From Photobacterium alginatilyticum (GTDB lineage: Bacteria; Pseudomonadota; Gammaproteobacteria; Enterobacterales; Vibrionaceae), in contig NZ_RSEJ01000005.1 of NCBI RefSeq assembly GCF_009910675.1, forward strand, positions 157,264-221,263: a stretch of 64,000 nucleotides of DNA, in the 5' to 3' direction. Every line of letters starts with the position of its first letter. Positions within the stretch are counted from its first letter, which is position 1. The position numbers and the translations under genes are program-made. This document shows positions 55,917-64,000 of the stretch, piece by piece. The notes under the pieces are model-generated. The model worked only from the letters and a program-made list of their open reading frames with translations. It ran no database searches and had not been told where the DNA came from.

Positions 55917-56537
55917 ATGAGCAACGAAGAGAAAAAAGTACAGGACGAACAGCTGCAGCAAGACACTGTGAATGCAGCTGAAACTGAATCTGCTGAGGAA
56001 CAAGTAGTAGAAATGACTGCAGAAGAGCTTCAGGCAGCACGTATTGCTGAACTTGAAGCGGCTCTGCTAACCAGCGAAGCGAAAGTGAAAGAGCAGCAAG
56101 ACAGTGTATTGCGTGCTCGCGCTGATATCGACAACATGCGTCGCCGTACCGAGCAGGAAGTTGACAAGGCACGTAAATTTGCCCTGAACAAGTTTGCCGA
56201 AGAGCTGCTGCCGGTTATCGATAACATGGAACGTGCGATCGAAATGTCAGACAAGAACGACGAAGCGATCAAGCCAATGCTTGAAGGTGTCGAGCTGACG
56301 CTGAAGACAATGACGGATACCGTCGAGAAGTTCGGCCTGAAGCAAATCGACCCTATGGGTGAAGCGTTCAACCCTGAGTTCCACCAGGCGATGTCTATCC
56401 AGGAAAGTGCCGAGCACGAGCCGAACACGGTTATCCTGGTTATGCAGAAAGGCTATGAGCTGAACGGCCGCGTTGTGCGCCCTGCAATGGTAATGGTATC
56501 TAAAGCTGCTGCGGGCAACGTTGATACTCAGGCGTAA
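55917..56537 (+). CDS. grpE: Nucleotide exchange factor GrpE
   Basis: Exchanges ADP on DnaK. 206 residues (197 in E. coli) with an acidic, Gln/Glu-rich N-terminus, a long dimerisation helix (about 45-140) and the C-terminal beta domain ([17 protein letters not shown], then [21 protein letters not shown]). Start ATG 55917 follows GGAG. It has its own sigma-32 promoter and terminator, separate from dnaKJ. Confidence 0.97.
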   Translation: MSNEEKKVQDEQLQQDTVNAAETESAEEQVVEMTAEELQAARIAELEAALLTSEAKVKEQQDSVLRARADIDNMRRRTEQEVDKARKFALNKFAEELLPVIDNMERAIEMSDKNDEAIKPMLEGVELTLKTMTDTVEKFGLKQIDPMGEAFNPEFHQAMSIQESAEHEPNTVILVMQKGYELNGRVVRPAMVMVSKAAAGNVDTQA

Positions 56538-56556
56538 GCTGAGCGGCTAGGATCGG

Positions 56557-56588
56557 AAAACCCGCAATTTTTAAGCGGGTTTTTATTT
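56557..56588 (+). terminator. Rho-independent terminator after grpE
   Basis: Stem AAAACCCGC/GCGGGTTTTT with an AT-rich loop and T-rich tail. Confidence 0.88.
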
Positions 56589-56613
56589 TTTTGAATTTTT
56601 TTTCGATGTTGCC

Positions 56614-56640
56614 CTTGAAAACAAAATGGCTGCCCTTATC
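56614..56640 (+). promoter_or_regulatory. Candidate sigma-32 promoter of dnaK
   Basis: Perfect CTTGAAA (56614-56620) and a weaker -10 CCCTTATC (56633-56640) with a 12-bp spacer, 111 bp before dnaK. Confidence 0.65.
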
Positions 56641-56751
56641 TAGTAGTCATACGACATCGTAAATCAATTTTCTGCGGCTGAGTCCGCACCGCCTGCCCCA
56701 ATCTGACTTCGGGCAGGTTAGTAGAACTAAATGAATTTCGGAGAGAGCCTG

Positions 56752-58680
56752 ATGGGTAAAATCATTGGTATTGACTTGGGTACAACTAACTCTTGTGTAG
56801 CAGTACTTGATGGTGAAAAACCACGTGTAATTGAGAATGCAGAGGGTGAGCGTACAACGGCATCTGTTATCGCTTACACCCAAGATGGTGAAACGTTAGT
56901 TGGTCAGCCAGCTAAACGTCAGGCGGTAACTAACCCTGAAAATACACTATTCGCTATCAAGCGTCTGATCGGTCGTCGTTTTGAAGACGAAGAAGTTCAG
57001 CGTGATATCGAAATTATGCCTTTCAAAATTGTTAAGGCTGACAACGGTGATGCATGGGTAGAAGCGAAAGGCCAGAAAATGGCAGCTCCTCAGGTATCTG
57101 CTGAAGTACTTAAGAAGATGAAGAAAACGGCAGAAGACTTCCTGGGCGAAGAAGTGACTGGCGCAGTTGTTACTGTTCCTGCTTACTTCAACGATGCTCA
57201 GCGTCAGGCAACTAAAGATGCCGGCCGTATCGCAGGTCTTGAAGTTAAGCGTATCATCAACGAACCAACAGCAGCTGCACTGGCTTACGGCCTTGATAAG
57301 AAAGGCGGTGACCGCACTATCGCTGTTTACGACCTTGGTGGTGGTACATTCGATATCTCTATTATCGAAATCGATGAAGTTGAAGGCGAGAAAACGTTTG
57401 AAGTTCTGGCGACTAACGGTGACACACACCTTGGTGGTGAAGACTTCGATAACCGCATGATCAACTACCTGGTAGAAGAGTTCAACAAAGAGCAGGGTAT
57501 CAACCTTAAGAACGATCCTCTTGCGATGCAGCGTGTTAAAGAAGCTGCTGAAAAAGCGAAAATCGAACTGTCTTCTGCACAGCAAACTGACGTAAACCTA
57601 CCTTACGTTACTGCTGATGCAACAGGTCCTAAGCACATGAACATCAAAGTGACTCGTGCGAAGCTTGAGTCTCTGGTTGAAGATCTTGTTCAGCGCTCTC
57701 TTGAGCCACTAAAAGTTGCTCTGGCTGATGCAGACCTGTCTGTAGGCGATATCACTGACGTTATCCTTGTTGGTGGTCAGACTCGTATGCCAATGGTTCA
57801 GGCTAAAGTATCTGAATTCTTCGGCAAAGAACCACGTAAAGACGTGAACCCGGATGAAGCTGTAGCGGTTGGTGCGGCTGTTCAGGGCGGTGTTCTTGCG
57901 GGCGACGTGAAAGACGTTCTACTGCTAGACGTTACTCCACTATCTCTTGGTATCGAAACCATGGGTGGCGTAATGACTAAGCTTATCGAGAAGAACACCA
58001 CGATTCCTACAAAAGCGAACCAGGTATTCTCGACGGCAGAAGACAACCAGAACGCGGTAACTATCCACGTTCTACAGGGTGAGCGTAAGCAGGCGAACTA
58101 CAACAAGTCTCTTGGTCAGTTCAACCTTGAAGGTATCCAGGCAGCACCTCGCGGTATGCCTCAGATCGAAGTTACTTTCGACCTTGATGCCGACGGTATC
58201 CTGCACGTGTCTGCGAAAGACAAGAGCACAGGTAAAGAGCAGAAGATCACTATCCAAGCTTCTGGCGGCCTGAGTGATGAAGATATCGAGAAAATGGTAC
58301 AAGAAGCAGAAGCTAACAAAGAAGCGGACAAGAAGTTCGAAGAGTTGGTAACTGCACGTAACCAGGCTGACCAGCTAGTACACGGTACGCGCAAGCAGAT
58401 CGAAGAAGCCGGTGAAGCACTTCCAGCTGATGAGAAAGAGAAAATCGAAGCCGCTGTTTCTGAACTAGAAGAAGCACGCAAAGGCGAAGATAAAGAAGCG
58501 ATCGACGCGAAAGTTCAGGCGCTAATCGCAGCTTCTCAGAAGCTAATGGAAATTGCTCAGCAGCAGGCTCAAGCTCAGCAGGCACAAGCTGGTGCTGGTG
58601 AAGCTGGCGAGCAGCAAGCTCAACAAGACGACAACGTTGTTGACGCTGAGTTCGAAGAAGTTAAAGACGACAAAAAATAA
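56752..58680 (+). CDS. dnaK: Chaperone DnaK (Hsp70)
   Basis: Hsp70 chaperone of 642 residues. ATPase domain with [26 protein letters not shown] and [11 protein letters not shown]; interdomain linker [11 protein letters not shown]; substrate domain and a Gln/Ala-rich lid ending [13 protein letters not shown] 56752 follows GGAGAGAG. Codon bias is that of a very highly expressed gene. dnaJ follows after 88 bp. Confidence 0.98.
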   Translation: MGKIIGIDLGTTNSCVAVLDGEKPRVIENAEGERTTASVIAYTQDGETLVGQPAKRQAVTNPENTLFAIKRLIGRRFEDEEVQRDIEIMPFKIVKADNGDAWVEAKGQKMAAPQVSAEVLKKMKKTAEDFLGEEVTGAVVTVPAYFNDAQRQATKDAGRIAGLEVKRIINEPTAAALAYGLDKKGGDRTIAVYDLGGGTFDISIIEIDEVEGEKTFEVLATNGDTHLGGEDFDNRMINYLVEEFNKEQGINLKNDPLAMQRVKEAAEKAKIELSSAQQTDVNLPYVTADATGPKHMNIKVTRAKLESLVEDLVQRSLEPLKVALADADLSVGDITDVILVGGQTRMPMVQAKVSEFFGKEPRKDVNPDEAVAVGAAVQGGVLAGDVKDVLLLDVTPLSLGIETMGGVMTKLIEKNTTIPTKANQVFSTAEDNQNAVTIHVLQGERKQANYNKSLGQFNLEGIQAAPRGMPQIEVTFDLDADGILHVSAKDKSTGKEQKITIQASGGLSDEDIEKMVQEAEANKEADKKFEELVTARNQADQLVHGTRKQIEEAGEALPADEKEKIEAAVSELEEARKGEDKEAIDAKVQALIAASQKLMEIAQQQAQAQQAQAGAGEAGEQQAQQDDNVVDAEFEEVKDDKK

Positions 58681-58768
58681 GATAGTTAATTCATAATCTT
58701 ATTTTCGCGCGGGCGTTGGAGGAATACTCTTGCGCCCGTAGCTGTATTCAGGCAGGTGACAGTTAAGT

Positions 58769-59914
58769 ATGTCTAAACGTGACTTTTACGAGGTTCTTGG
58801 CGTTGGCCGTGACGCGTCAGAACGTGATATTAAAAAGGCCTATAAGCGCCTTGCGATGAAGTTTCACCCCGACCGTAATCAGGGTGACGAGCAGGCTGCA
58901 GAAAAATTCAAAGAAGTGAAAACCGCCTATGAGATCCTGACCGATCCTCAGAAGAAAGCGGCATACGATCAGTATGGCCATGCTGCGTTTGAGCAGGGTG
59001 GTATGGGCGGCGGTGGCGGCTTCGGCGGCGGCGCTGACTTTGGCGATATTTTCGGTGATGTGTTCGGCGATATCTTCGGTGGTGGCGGTGGCCGTCGCGG
59101 TGGCCAGCAGCGTGCTCAGCGTGGTGCTGATCTGCGCTACAACATGGAGCTGACACTGGAAGAAGCCGTTCGCGGTTGTAGCAAAGAGATCCGTGTTCCT
59201 ACTTTGGTTCACTGTGATACCTGTGACGGTTCCGGTGCCAAGAAAGGTACGTCAGCGACAACCTGTGGCACCTGTCACGGTCAGGGCCAGGTGCAGATGC
59301 GTCAGGGCTTCTTTGCTGTCCAGCAGACGTGTCCGCACTGTCACGGTCGCGGCAAGATCATCAAGGAGCCTTGTGGCACCTGTCATGGTCAGGGCCGTAA
59401 GGAAGAAACCAAGACTCTGTCTGTGAAGATCCCGGCGGGTGTTGATACGGGCGACCGTATCCGACTATCCGGCGAGGGTGAAGCGGGCGAGTTTGGTGCA
59501 CCGGCAGGCGATCTGTATGTACAGGTTCACGTTGCCCAGCACCATATCTTCGAGCGTGATGGCAGCAACCTGTACTGCGAAGTACCTGTGAGCTTTACCA
59601 TGGCAGCCCTGGGTGGTGAGGTTGAAGTACCGACCCTAGACGGTCGCGTTAACCTGAAAGTGCCTACTGAAACCCAGACTGGCCGTATGTTCCGCATGCG
59701 TGGCAAAGGGGTGAAATCAGTACGTGGCGGTACGGTTGGCGATCTGATCTGTAAGCTTGTGGTTGAAACGCCTGTTAACCTGAGCTCTCGTCAGAAGGAG
59801 CTTCTGCAAGAGCTGGAAGAGACCCTGGGTGGCTCTGCGGCAAAGAAGCATAAGCCTAAATCAGAAGGTTTCTTTGACGGCGTGAAAAAGTTCTTTGATG
59901 ACCTGACTGGTTAA
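58769..59914 (+). CDS. dnaJ: Chaperone DnaJ (Hsp40, type I)
   Basis: Co-chaperone that stimulates DnaK. 381 residues: J domain with HPD at 33-35, a Gly/Phe-rich linker (about 75-112), four CxxCxGxG zinc repeats ([32 protein letters not shown]) and the C-terminal substrate domains. The dnaK-dnaJ gap contains a small CGGGCG/CGCCCG hairpin. A terminator follows. Confidence 0.98.
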   Translation: MSKRDFYEVLGVGRDASERDIKKAYKRLAMKFHPDRNQGDEQAAEKFKEVKTAYEILTDPQKKAAYDQYGHAAFEQGGMGGGGGFGGGADFGDIFGDVFGDIFGGGGGRRGGQQRAQRGADLRYNMELTLEEAVRGCSKEIRVPTLVHCDTCDGSGAKKGTSATTCGTCHGQGQVQMRQGFFAVQQTCPHCHGRGKIIKEPCGTCHGQGRKEETKTLSVKIPAGVDTGDRIRLSGEGEAGEFGAPAGDLYVQVHVAQHHIFERDGSNLYCEVPVSFTMAALGGEVEVPTLDGRVNLKVPTETQTGRMFRMRGKGVKSVRGGTVGDLICKLVVETPVNLSSRQKELLQELEETLGGSAAKKHKPKSEGFFDGVKKFFDDLTG

Positions 59915-59934
59915 GCACTGGCGAACGCCATGAT

Positions 59935-59963
59935 AAAAGCCGACGTTAAGTCGGCTTTTTTGT
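59935..59963 (+). terminator. Rho-independent terminator after dnaJ
   Basis: Arms AAAAGCCGAC/GTCGGCTTTT with a short loop and a T run. Confidence 0.93.
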
Positions 59964-59996
59964 GCCTGCATTTTACCGGTGTTCTATCGATCTTTC

Positions 59997-60395
59997 TTAC
60001 CAGCAATCTCCGCTTCCTGATGCGGATCCCACACCGGCAGCGTTTAAATAAAGCGTCCCGCATGTATCATCTAGTTTGGGAGTGGCTGATAACTTATAGA
60101 TATTGGCCCCGGCACCAGAGGTTGCACCGTAGTCATACCGCTTCAGATTGAGATTGCAGCCCGGACAGCTGGTGTTATCGACAGCTGCCGGATAACTGCC
60201 GTTGGTGGTGTATTGCTCTTCCATCCATAGCTGCAACCGGACGAGTCCGGCTTTGGCGTCCTCTCGATAGCTTTTAGTGACATGATCGGTATAGGCCGGG
60301 TAGGCGAACGCACTGATAATCCCGACAATGGCAACCACGACCAATAATTCGATCAGTGTCATACCTTTTTGGCAATTGTGAATCTGGCTCACCAC
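59997..60395 (-). CDS. pilE: Type IV pilin-like protein (PilE family)
   Basis: 132-residue minor pilin. A short leader is followed by the prepilin peptidase site [21 protein letters not shown], with Glu at mature position 5, then a globular domain with four Cys (CPGC and later single Cys) that can close a disulfide loop. The start is one of two tandem GTG codons (60395 or 60392); AGGAG lies 3 or 6 nt before them. It is transcribed towards dnaJ and divergent from the fimT-pilV genes. The pilE label is by similarity to minor pilins of other Vibrionaceae. Confidence 0.85.
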   Translation of the reverse strand: MVSQIHNCQKGMTLIELLVVVAIVGIISAFAYPAYTDHVTKSYREDAKAGLVRLQLWMEEQYTTNGSYPAAVDNTSCPGCNLNLKRYDYGATSGAGANIYKLSATPKLDDTCGTLYLNAAGVGSASGSGDCW

Positions 60396-60497
60396 GATCT
60401 CCTGAAGTGCATCGCTAACTCATTGATATAAAGTAAGGCTATTGTTCTAGAGTGATAATCTATATGCAATTAAATTGGTATTAATCAAGGTGATTGC

Positions 60498-61031
60498 ATG
60501 CGAAGTTGGGTATCACATCAAGGCTTTACCCTATTGGAGTTGCTGATAACTCTCTCTGTCATCACCGTCTTGCTGACAACGGCTGCGCCGTCTTTTACAT
60601 CGACGCTTGAGCACTACAAGCTCAGGCGTTTGGCCAATCAGTTGGCGACCAATTTGCATTTGGCGCGTACCGAAGCTGTTCGCACCAACCAGACTATTTA
60701 TGTTCACAATGTCAATATGAGCTCGTCGACAAATTCCGGGTGGTGCGTAGTAATGACATCAAATGCCGCTACGCCCGGTGGATGTTCTGCCTCGGACTGG
60801 ACACAGGCGTTAGCCGTGGTTGATGGCGGTCAGTTCCCTTCGATTTTAATAAGCAGTAACAGAAACTACAGTTCATTTGATGGAGCCCGCAGCATGGTCA
60901 ACCAAGGAATGACCTATGAGTTGAAAACCGATGGTATGACAGCGGATCAAAGGATTGAAGTGATAGTGAGTAAAAAGTCACGAATAAGGCGGTGTAGTAA
61001 GAATGGAATACCGGGCTTTGAGTCCTGCTAA
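60498..61031 (+). CDS. fimT: GspH/FimT-family pseudopilin
   Basis: 177-residue minor pilin. Leader MRSWVSHQG, then the cleaved N-terminus FTLLELLITLSVITVLL with Glu5, and the GspH/FimT domain (RRLANQLATNLHLARTEAVR, WCVVMTSN). It is the first of four minor-pilin genes on the plus strand and overlaps the next one by 29 bp. Confidence 0.88.
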   Translation: MRSWVSHQGFTLLELLITLSVITVLLTTAAPSFTSTLEHYKLRRLANQLATNLHLARTEAVRTNQTIYVHNVNMSSSTNSGWCVVMTSNAATPGGCSASDWTQALAVVDGGQFPSILISSNRNYSSFDGARSMVNQGMTYELKTDGMTADQRIEVIVSKKSRIRRCSKNGIPGFESC

Positions 61032-61632
61032 CTGCAAGGGGATGACGCTGATTGAGAGCCTTGTCGCCATGGCTATTGGTATTCTGGCTTTATCCCTTAT
61101 GGTCTCGACCTTTTTGAGTGGTACCCAAACGGCGGTACGGGTTACTGACGGTTCGTATTTTTTCCACGAGTTCTATGATGTTTCACGTTTTATCCTTGAT
61201 GACATACGCAGAGCCGGCTATGCCATAAAAGGCACCCGCGAAGGGCAGGTAAAGTGGGCTGGCGCGGCTTCAGAACTTGAGATCTTAGAATCAGGCCAGT
61301 GCATTGCCTATGCCTATGAGTTTGAGGATTCGGGAGTGGAGAAGGTGCGTTATTCCACTGTGTTTTACTTTGCGGATGACAAGGCTATACGCTTGTATAC
61401 ACTTGAGAAAAAAATTCATGATATTTCAATACCTATACCTAATGTAACTGAGGCTTGCGGAAAGGGGGTCAATAAATCAGGAGAAGCGATTACTGACAGT
61501 AATAGTATGACGGTTACTTCACTCTATTTTGATGGCAGTGCTTCGCCGCTTTATGACGTTGTGATCCAAGCACAATCGCAGTTTGATGGTCATGATGAAC
61601 AAATGGCGTTCAAAGTTCACCGGATGAATTAA
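61003..61632 (+). CDS. pilW: PilW-like minor pilin
   Basis: 209-residue prepilin-type protein: leader through CKG, then MTLIESLVAMAIGILALS with Glu5 and a ~170-residue globular part (FILDDIRRAGYAIKG and later VTSLYFDGS). The region FILDDIRRAGY is typical of PilW/GspJ-like pilins. The start at 61003 lies within the fimT end and has a weak ribosome-binding site. The next gene begins 9 bp on. Confidence 0.82.
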   Translation: MEYRALSPANCKGMTLIESLVAMAIGILALSLMVSTFLSGTQTAVRVTDGSYFFHEFYDVSRFILDDIRRAGYAIKGTREGQVKWAGAASELEILESGQCIAYAYEFEDSGVEKVRYSTVFYFADDKAIRLYTLEKKIHDISIPIPNVTEACGKGVNKSGEAITDSNSMTVTSLYFDGSASPLYDVVIQAQSQFDGHDEQMAFKVHRMN

Positions 61633-61641
61633 GGAAAAAGG

Positions 61642-63063
61642 ATGAAGCGAGTGAGCAGAACTTCAGGTTTTCTAACGTTGATGGTGGCTGTCATCTTGTT
61701 GCTGATCGGCAGCTATGCATTTTTCGAATCTGCCGATACCAGCCTTTTTCTTGTCAAGCGTTTCCAAAATACCCTGGCGGCCAAGAAGCTTCACTGGGCT
61801 GCGCAGGGGGGACTGGAATGTGCGTTTGCCGTGAATAAACAAAATGCCGGAGTGCCACCTCCCCTGCAAAGTTATAGCGATTGTGAAAAAGAGGTCTTGC
61901 CCGTTGGCGAGCGGGGGAGGCTTGATGTGCAAGTAGAGGTTGACCCGCCGATGATTAACTCTCCACATTTTACCCTTAAAAGTAAAGCATCAGAAAGTAA
62001 TGGGCGAAATGGTGGAAATGGTGAGCGTACAGTTTCAAAAGATATAGAAGTGACTACAAAGTCTGTGATGCCCGGAATATTCAAGACTTCCTCCATGCTT
62101 CGCCTGACGGGCGATTTTGCCTTGCTCCCTAATAAAAACACTAAGGATGGGAAAAACGAGTGCATTACCATGGTGGTAAAGGACAAGAAGAATTTTGTGC
62201 ATAGCGACAGTACTGCAAACTCCAAGCTGATTATTCGCGACAATGATGGGTATAGCGAAGGTCAGGTTCCCCCCAGCGTCGATCTGGCTGCACTAAATAA
62301 CAGCGCTAAGCTTGGTAACTTTTCCTGTGCGCCCGGATATCAGAGCTTCAATATGGTGGGGACAAGAGAGGGGGAGTACCTGGCGAACGATATTAATGAA
62401 GACCCGGCAATGGATATGTTCAAAGACTTGTTTGGGGTGACTAGAGATAAATGGAAAGAAGTGCGGGACTCACAATTTACGGGAAATCAGACAGCCATCA
62501 TTAACAAGGATAACACCAGTGTGATGGTTGAAAACTGTGCCGATAAAATTAATGAGGCTTATAAAAATGGTGCTAAACGTATCTGGATTGATGGTAGTTG
62601 TAATCTAGGGAGTAGTGACAAACCGGCAACAGATGGGATGCCGATAGATTTGAATACGCCAGCAGATAATAAACCAGACATGGAAGTGATGATCGTTGTA
62701 CGCGACGGCATTATTTATTCGGCCGGGCAGGTGGGTATTTCAGGGCTGGTCTATCAGTTTAAAACTGGAGATCGAGCGGATAGCGTGATGACGGCTGATA
62801 TGGTTACCTCTTGTGAGAAGGCGGGATTTTGCTCGAGTTCTGCTCATGGTGACTCTTATAAAAATAAAGCCTTCTATACTCACGGCGCCCTTTATGCGTT
62901 TGGTGGACTGGCAGTGGATATGCCTGATTTGGTTTTTGAAGTGTTTGGCTCGCTCTGGGCTGAATACGATATCAGCAAGTGGCAAGGTATTATCTCTCCG
63001 GGGGGAGGGGCGACACCCGGTGGCAGCGCGGTTAAATGGAAAGAAGGAACCTGGCGTGATTAG
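61642..63063 (+). CDS. PilX/GspK-like minor pilin component, unusually long
   Basis: 473 residues. The N-terminal helix GFLTLMVAVILLLIGSYAFF follows RTS and resembles a prepilin leader, but mature position 5 is Met instead of Glu, as seen in GspK/PilX tip subunits. The rest (about 430 residues) is a large globular part with several Cys and no family I can name; typical PilX proteins are far shorter. Position between PilW- and PilV-like genes supports a role in the tip complex. The start follows AAGGAAAAAGG. Confidence 0.75.
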   Translation: MKRVSRTSGFLTLMVAVILLLIGSYAFFESADTSLFLVKRFQNTLAAKKLHWAAQGGLECAFAVNKQNAGVPPPLQSYSDCEKEVLPVGERGRLDVQVEVDPPMINSPHFTLKSKASESNGRNGGNGERTVSKDIEVTTKSVMPGIFKTSSMLRLTGDFALLPNKNTKDGKNECITMVVKDKKNFVHSDSTANSKLIIRDNDGYSEGQVPPSVDLAALNNSAKLGNFSCAPGYQSFNMVGTREGEYLANDINEDPAMDMFKDLFGVTRDKWKEVRDSQFTGNQTAIINKDNTSVMVENCADKINEAYKNGAKRIWIDGSCNLGSSDKPATDGMPIDLNTPADNKPDMEVMIVVRDGIIYSAGQVGISGLVYQFKTGDRADSVMTADMVTSCEKAGFCSSSAHGDSYKNKAFYTHGALYAFGGLAVDMPDLVFEVFGSLWAEYDISKWQGIISPGGGATPGGSAVKWKEGTWRD

Positions 63064-63439
63064 TTATCAGCAGAGAAGGGGTTACGGCTTTTCGCTGGTG
63101 GAAGTTGTCGTTGCCATGTCTGTCGTGGCTATCGCGACTCTTGGTTTGGTTAAAATGCAAACTTTCCTTGAGCGTAAAAGTGAGTATGTACAGATGGGGT
63201 TGGTTGCCTTGCAGATAGCTGAAAATGACATGCAGTATGTTCAGAGCCTGAGTTTTGCCTCTATCTCTGGTGCCAGCGGCACTATTAGCCGAGCCGAAGG
63301 GACTTATGACTGGGTGCGGACATATAAATCAGTAATGTCAGGTGATGCGAAGCAATTGCAAACTACTGTGACATGGTCTGACAGGCGGGATGAAAAGCAA
63401 AGTTTGGCATTATCAACAATGCGAACCAAGTTTAATTAG
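63056..63439 (+). CDS. pilV: PilV-like minor pilin
   Basis: 127-residue prepilin-type protein, leader MISYQQRRGYG, then FSLVEVVVAMSVVAIATLGL with Glu5. The start is GTG 63056 with AAGGA eight bases upstream, overlapping the stop of the previous gene by 8 bp. It has the PilV pattern ALQIAENDMQYVQSL. The longer in-frame reading inside the previous gene is rejected. It is the last gene before the rRNA operon. Confidence 0.82.
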   Translation: MISYQQRRGYGFSLVEVVVAMSVVAIATLGLVKMQTFLERKSEYVQMGLVALQIAENDMQYVQSLSFASISGASGTISRAEGTYDWVRTYKSVMSGDAKQLQTTVTWSDRRDEKQSLALSTMRTKFN

Positions 63440-63504
63440 CACGAGTCTTGTCTCTGATTTATACAAAAAACAGGGTTACTGTATAAACTTTGTTCGCTTG
63501 GTGT

Positions 63505-63550
63505 TTTTTCTTAAAAAAACTATTGCCTCTTCCAAATATCTCCCTATAAT
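63505..63550 (+). promoter_or_regulatory. rRNA operon promoter P1 with UP-like element
   Basis: TTGCCT (63523-63528) and TATAAT (63545-63550) with a 16-bp spacer; an A/T run at 63505-63520 upstream of the -35 fits an UP element. It lies 248 bp before the mature 16S start. Confidence 0.8.
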
Positions 63551-63599
63551 TCGCTTCCGTTGTCACGACAAACTACTCGTTAGAAAGTCGAGATAACAA

Positions 63600-63611
63600 T
63601 GTTCTTTAACA
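63600..63611 (+). promoter_or_regulatory. boxA antitermination element of the rRNA leader
   Basis: TGTTCTTTAACA matches the boxA consensus (TGCTCTTTAACA) with one difference; the following AATTTGACCATGCAATCTG is typical of Vibrionaceae rrn leaders. Confidence 0.85.
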
Positions 63612-63797
63612 ATTTGACCATGCAATCTGTGTGGGCACTCGTGAAATGATTAGTCAAAAGATTTATCAGTGAACTGAGTGACCAATACAAATAACTTCGG
63701 TTATTTGGCACAGTCAATTCGAGTTCTCGTTACTAGCTTCTAGTAATGGAAACTCAATCAGTATTCATTGAGCCGGTCGAGAGACCAACAAAACTTT

Positions 63798-64000
63798 AAT
63801 TGAAGAGTTTGATCATGGCTCAGATTGAACGCTGGCGGCAGGCCTAACACATGCAAGTCGAGCGGCAGCGACATAAACAATCCTTCGGGTGCGTTTGTGG
63901 GCGGCGAGCGGCGGACGGGTGAGTAATGCCTGGGAATATGCCCTGATGTGGGGGATAACCATTGGAAACGATGGCTAATACCGCATAATCTCCTTTCTTT
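63798..64000 (+). rRNA. rrs: 16S ribosomal RNA, 5' end (partial)
   Basis: Begins AATTGAAGAGTTTGATCATG and continues with the universal 5' region (ACGCTGGCGGCAGGCCTAAC). Runs off the right edge after about 203 nt. The stretch after position 63930 (CTGGGAATATGCCCTGATGT) is of the Photobacterium/Vibrio type. Confidence 0.98.

Noticed and set aside
62813..63055. N-terminal extension of the PilV-like protein into the previous gene
   Set aside because: The prepilin leader at GTG 63056 is complete with a good ribosome-binding site; the extension is out-of-frame coding DNA of the upstream gene.

Overview
The window is about 64 kb of a gammaproteobacterial chromosome, most likely from Vibrionaceae and probably Photobacterium or a close relative. 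The evidence is the gene order (pnp-nlpI, holD-rimI-prfC, nupC-deoCABD, smp/serB-plzC-radA, ettA/slt-trpR-yjjX, ssrA-smpB-ratAB-bamE-recN-nadK-grpE-dnaKJ), an ssrA proteolysis tag reading ANDENYALAA, and the V1/V2 region of the 16S gene that starts at the right edge. The genus is an inference; no search was run.

Layout. 1-8.6 kb: the 3' part of pnp, nlpI, the oxygen-independent ubiquinone genes ubiU-ubiV and ubiT separated by a PAS-PAS-GGDEF-EAL gene, then yhbS, holD and rimI. 8.6-13.8 kb: prfC behind a structured leader, a GlgX-type debranching enzyme, a DUF5363 small protein and a TatD nuclease. 13.8-20.7 kb: nucleoside salvage (nupC, deoC, deoA, deoB, deoD) with CRP and possible CytR sites. 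20.7-33 kb: smp/serB, a two-PilZ protein, radA, an M23 endopeptidase paired with a small PilZ protein, ettA, slt, trpR, yjjX. 33-50 kb: an accessory stretch with an XRE regulator, gene-poor AT-rich DNA with palindromes and a hexanucleotide repeat, a ToxR-like membrane regulator with a FidL-like partner, a complete type II (GRM2-like) choline-utilisation microcompartment operon, and a PilJ-type chemoreceptor. 50.4-60 kb: tmRNA, smpB, ratA/ratB, bamE, recN with two LexA boxes, nadK, and the sigma-32 type grpE and dnaK-dnaJ units. 60-63.4 kb: a minor-pilin cluster. 63.5-64 kb: an rRNA operon promoter, leader and the first ~200 nt of 16S rRNA.

How it works together. The 36.7-48.2 kb operon encodes three BMC-H shell proteins, CoA-acylating aldehyde dehydrogenase, BMC-P vertex protein, alcohol dehydrogenase, a long CutC choline trimethylamine-lyase, its radical-SAM activase CutD, a fourth shell protein with a long charged tail, a PduL phosphotransacylase, a flavoprotein-like accessory protein and two SMR transporters. 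Choline would be split to trimethylamine and acetaldehyde inside the compartment, and acetaldehyde would be dismuted to ethanol and acetyl phosphate. No classical regulator lies inside the operon; the ToxR-like/FidL-like pair immediately upstream is the best candidate. Intercistronic hairpins fall exactly at the shell/enzyme and cutC/cutD boundaries. Anaerobic themes recur (ubiUVT, CutC/CutD, a PilJ receptor of the nitrate-sensing type), as do c-di-GMP themes (one GGDEF-EAL protein and two PilZ proteins).
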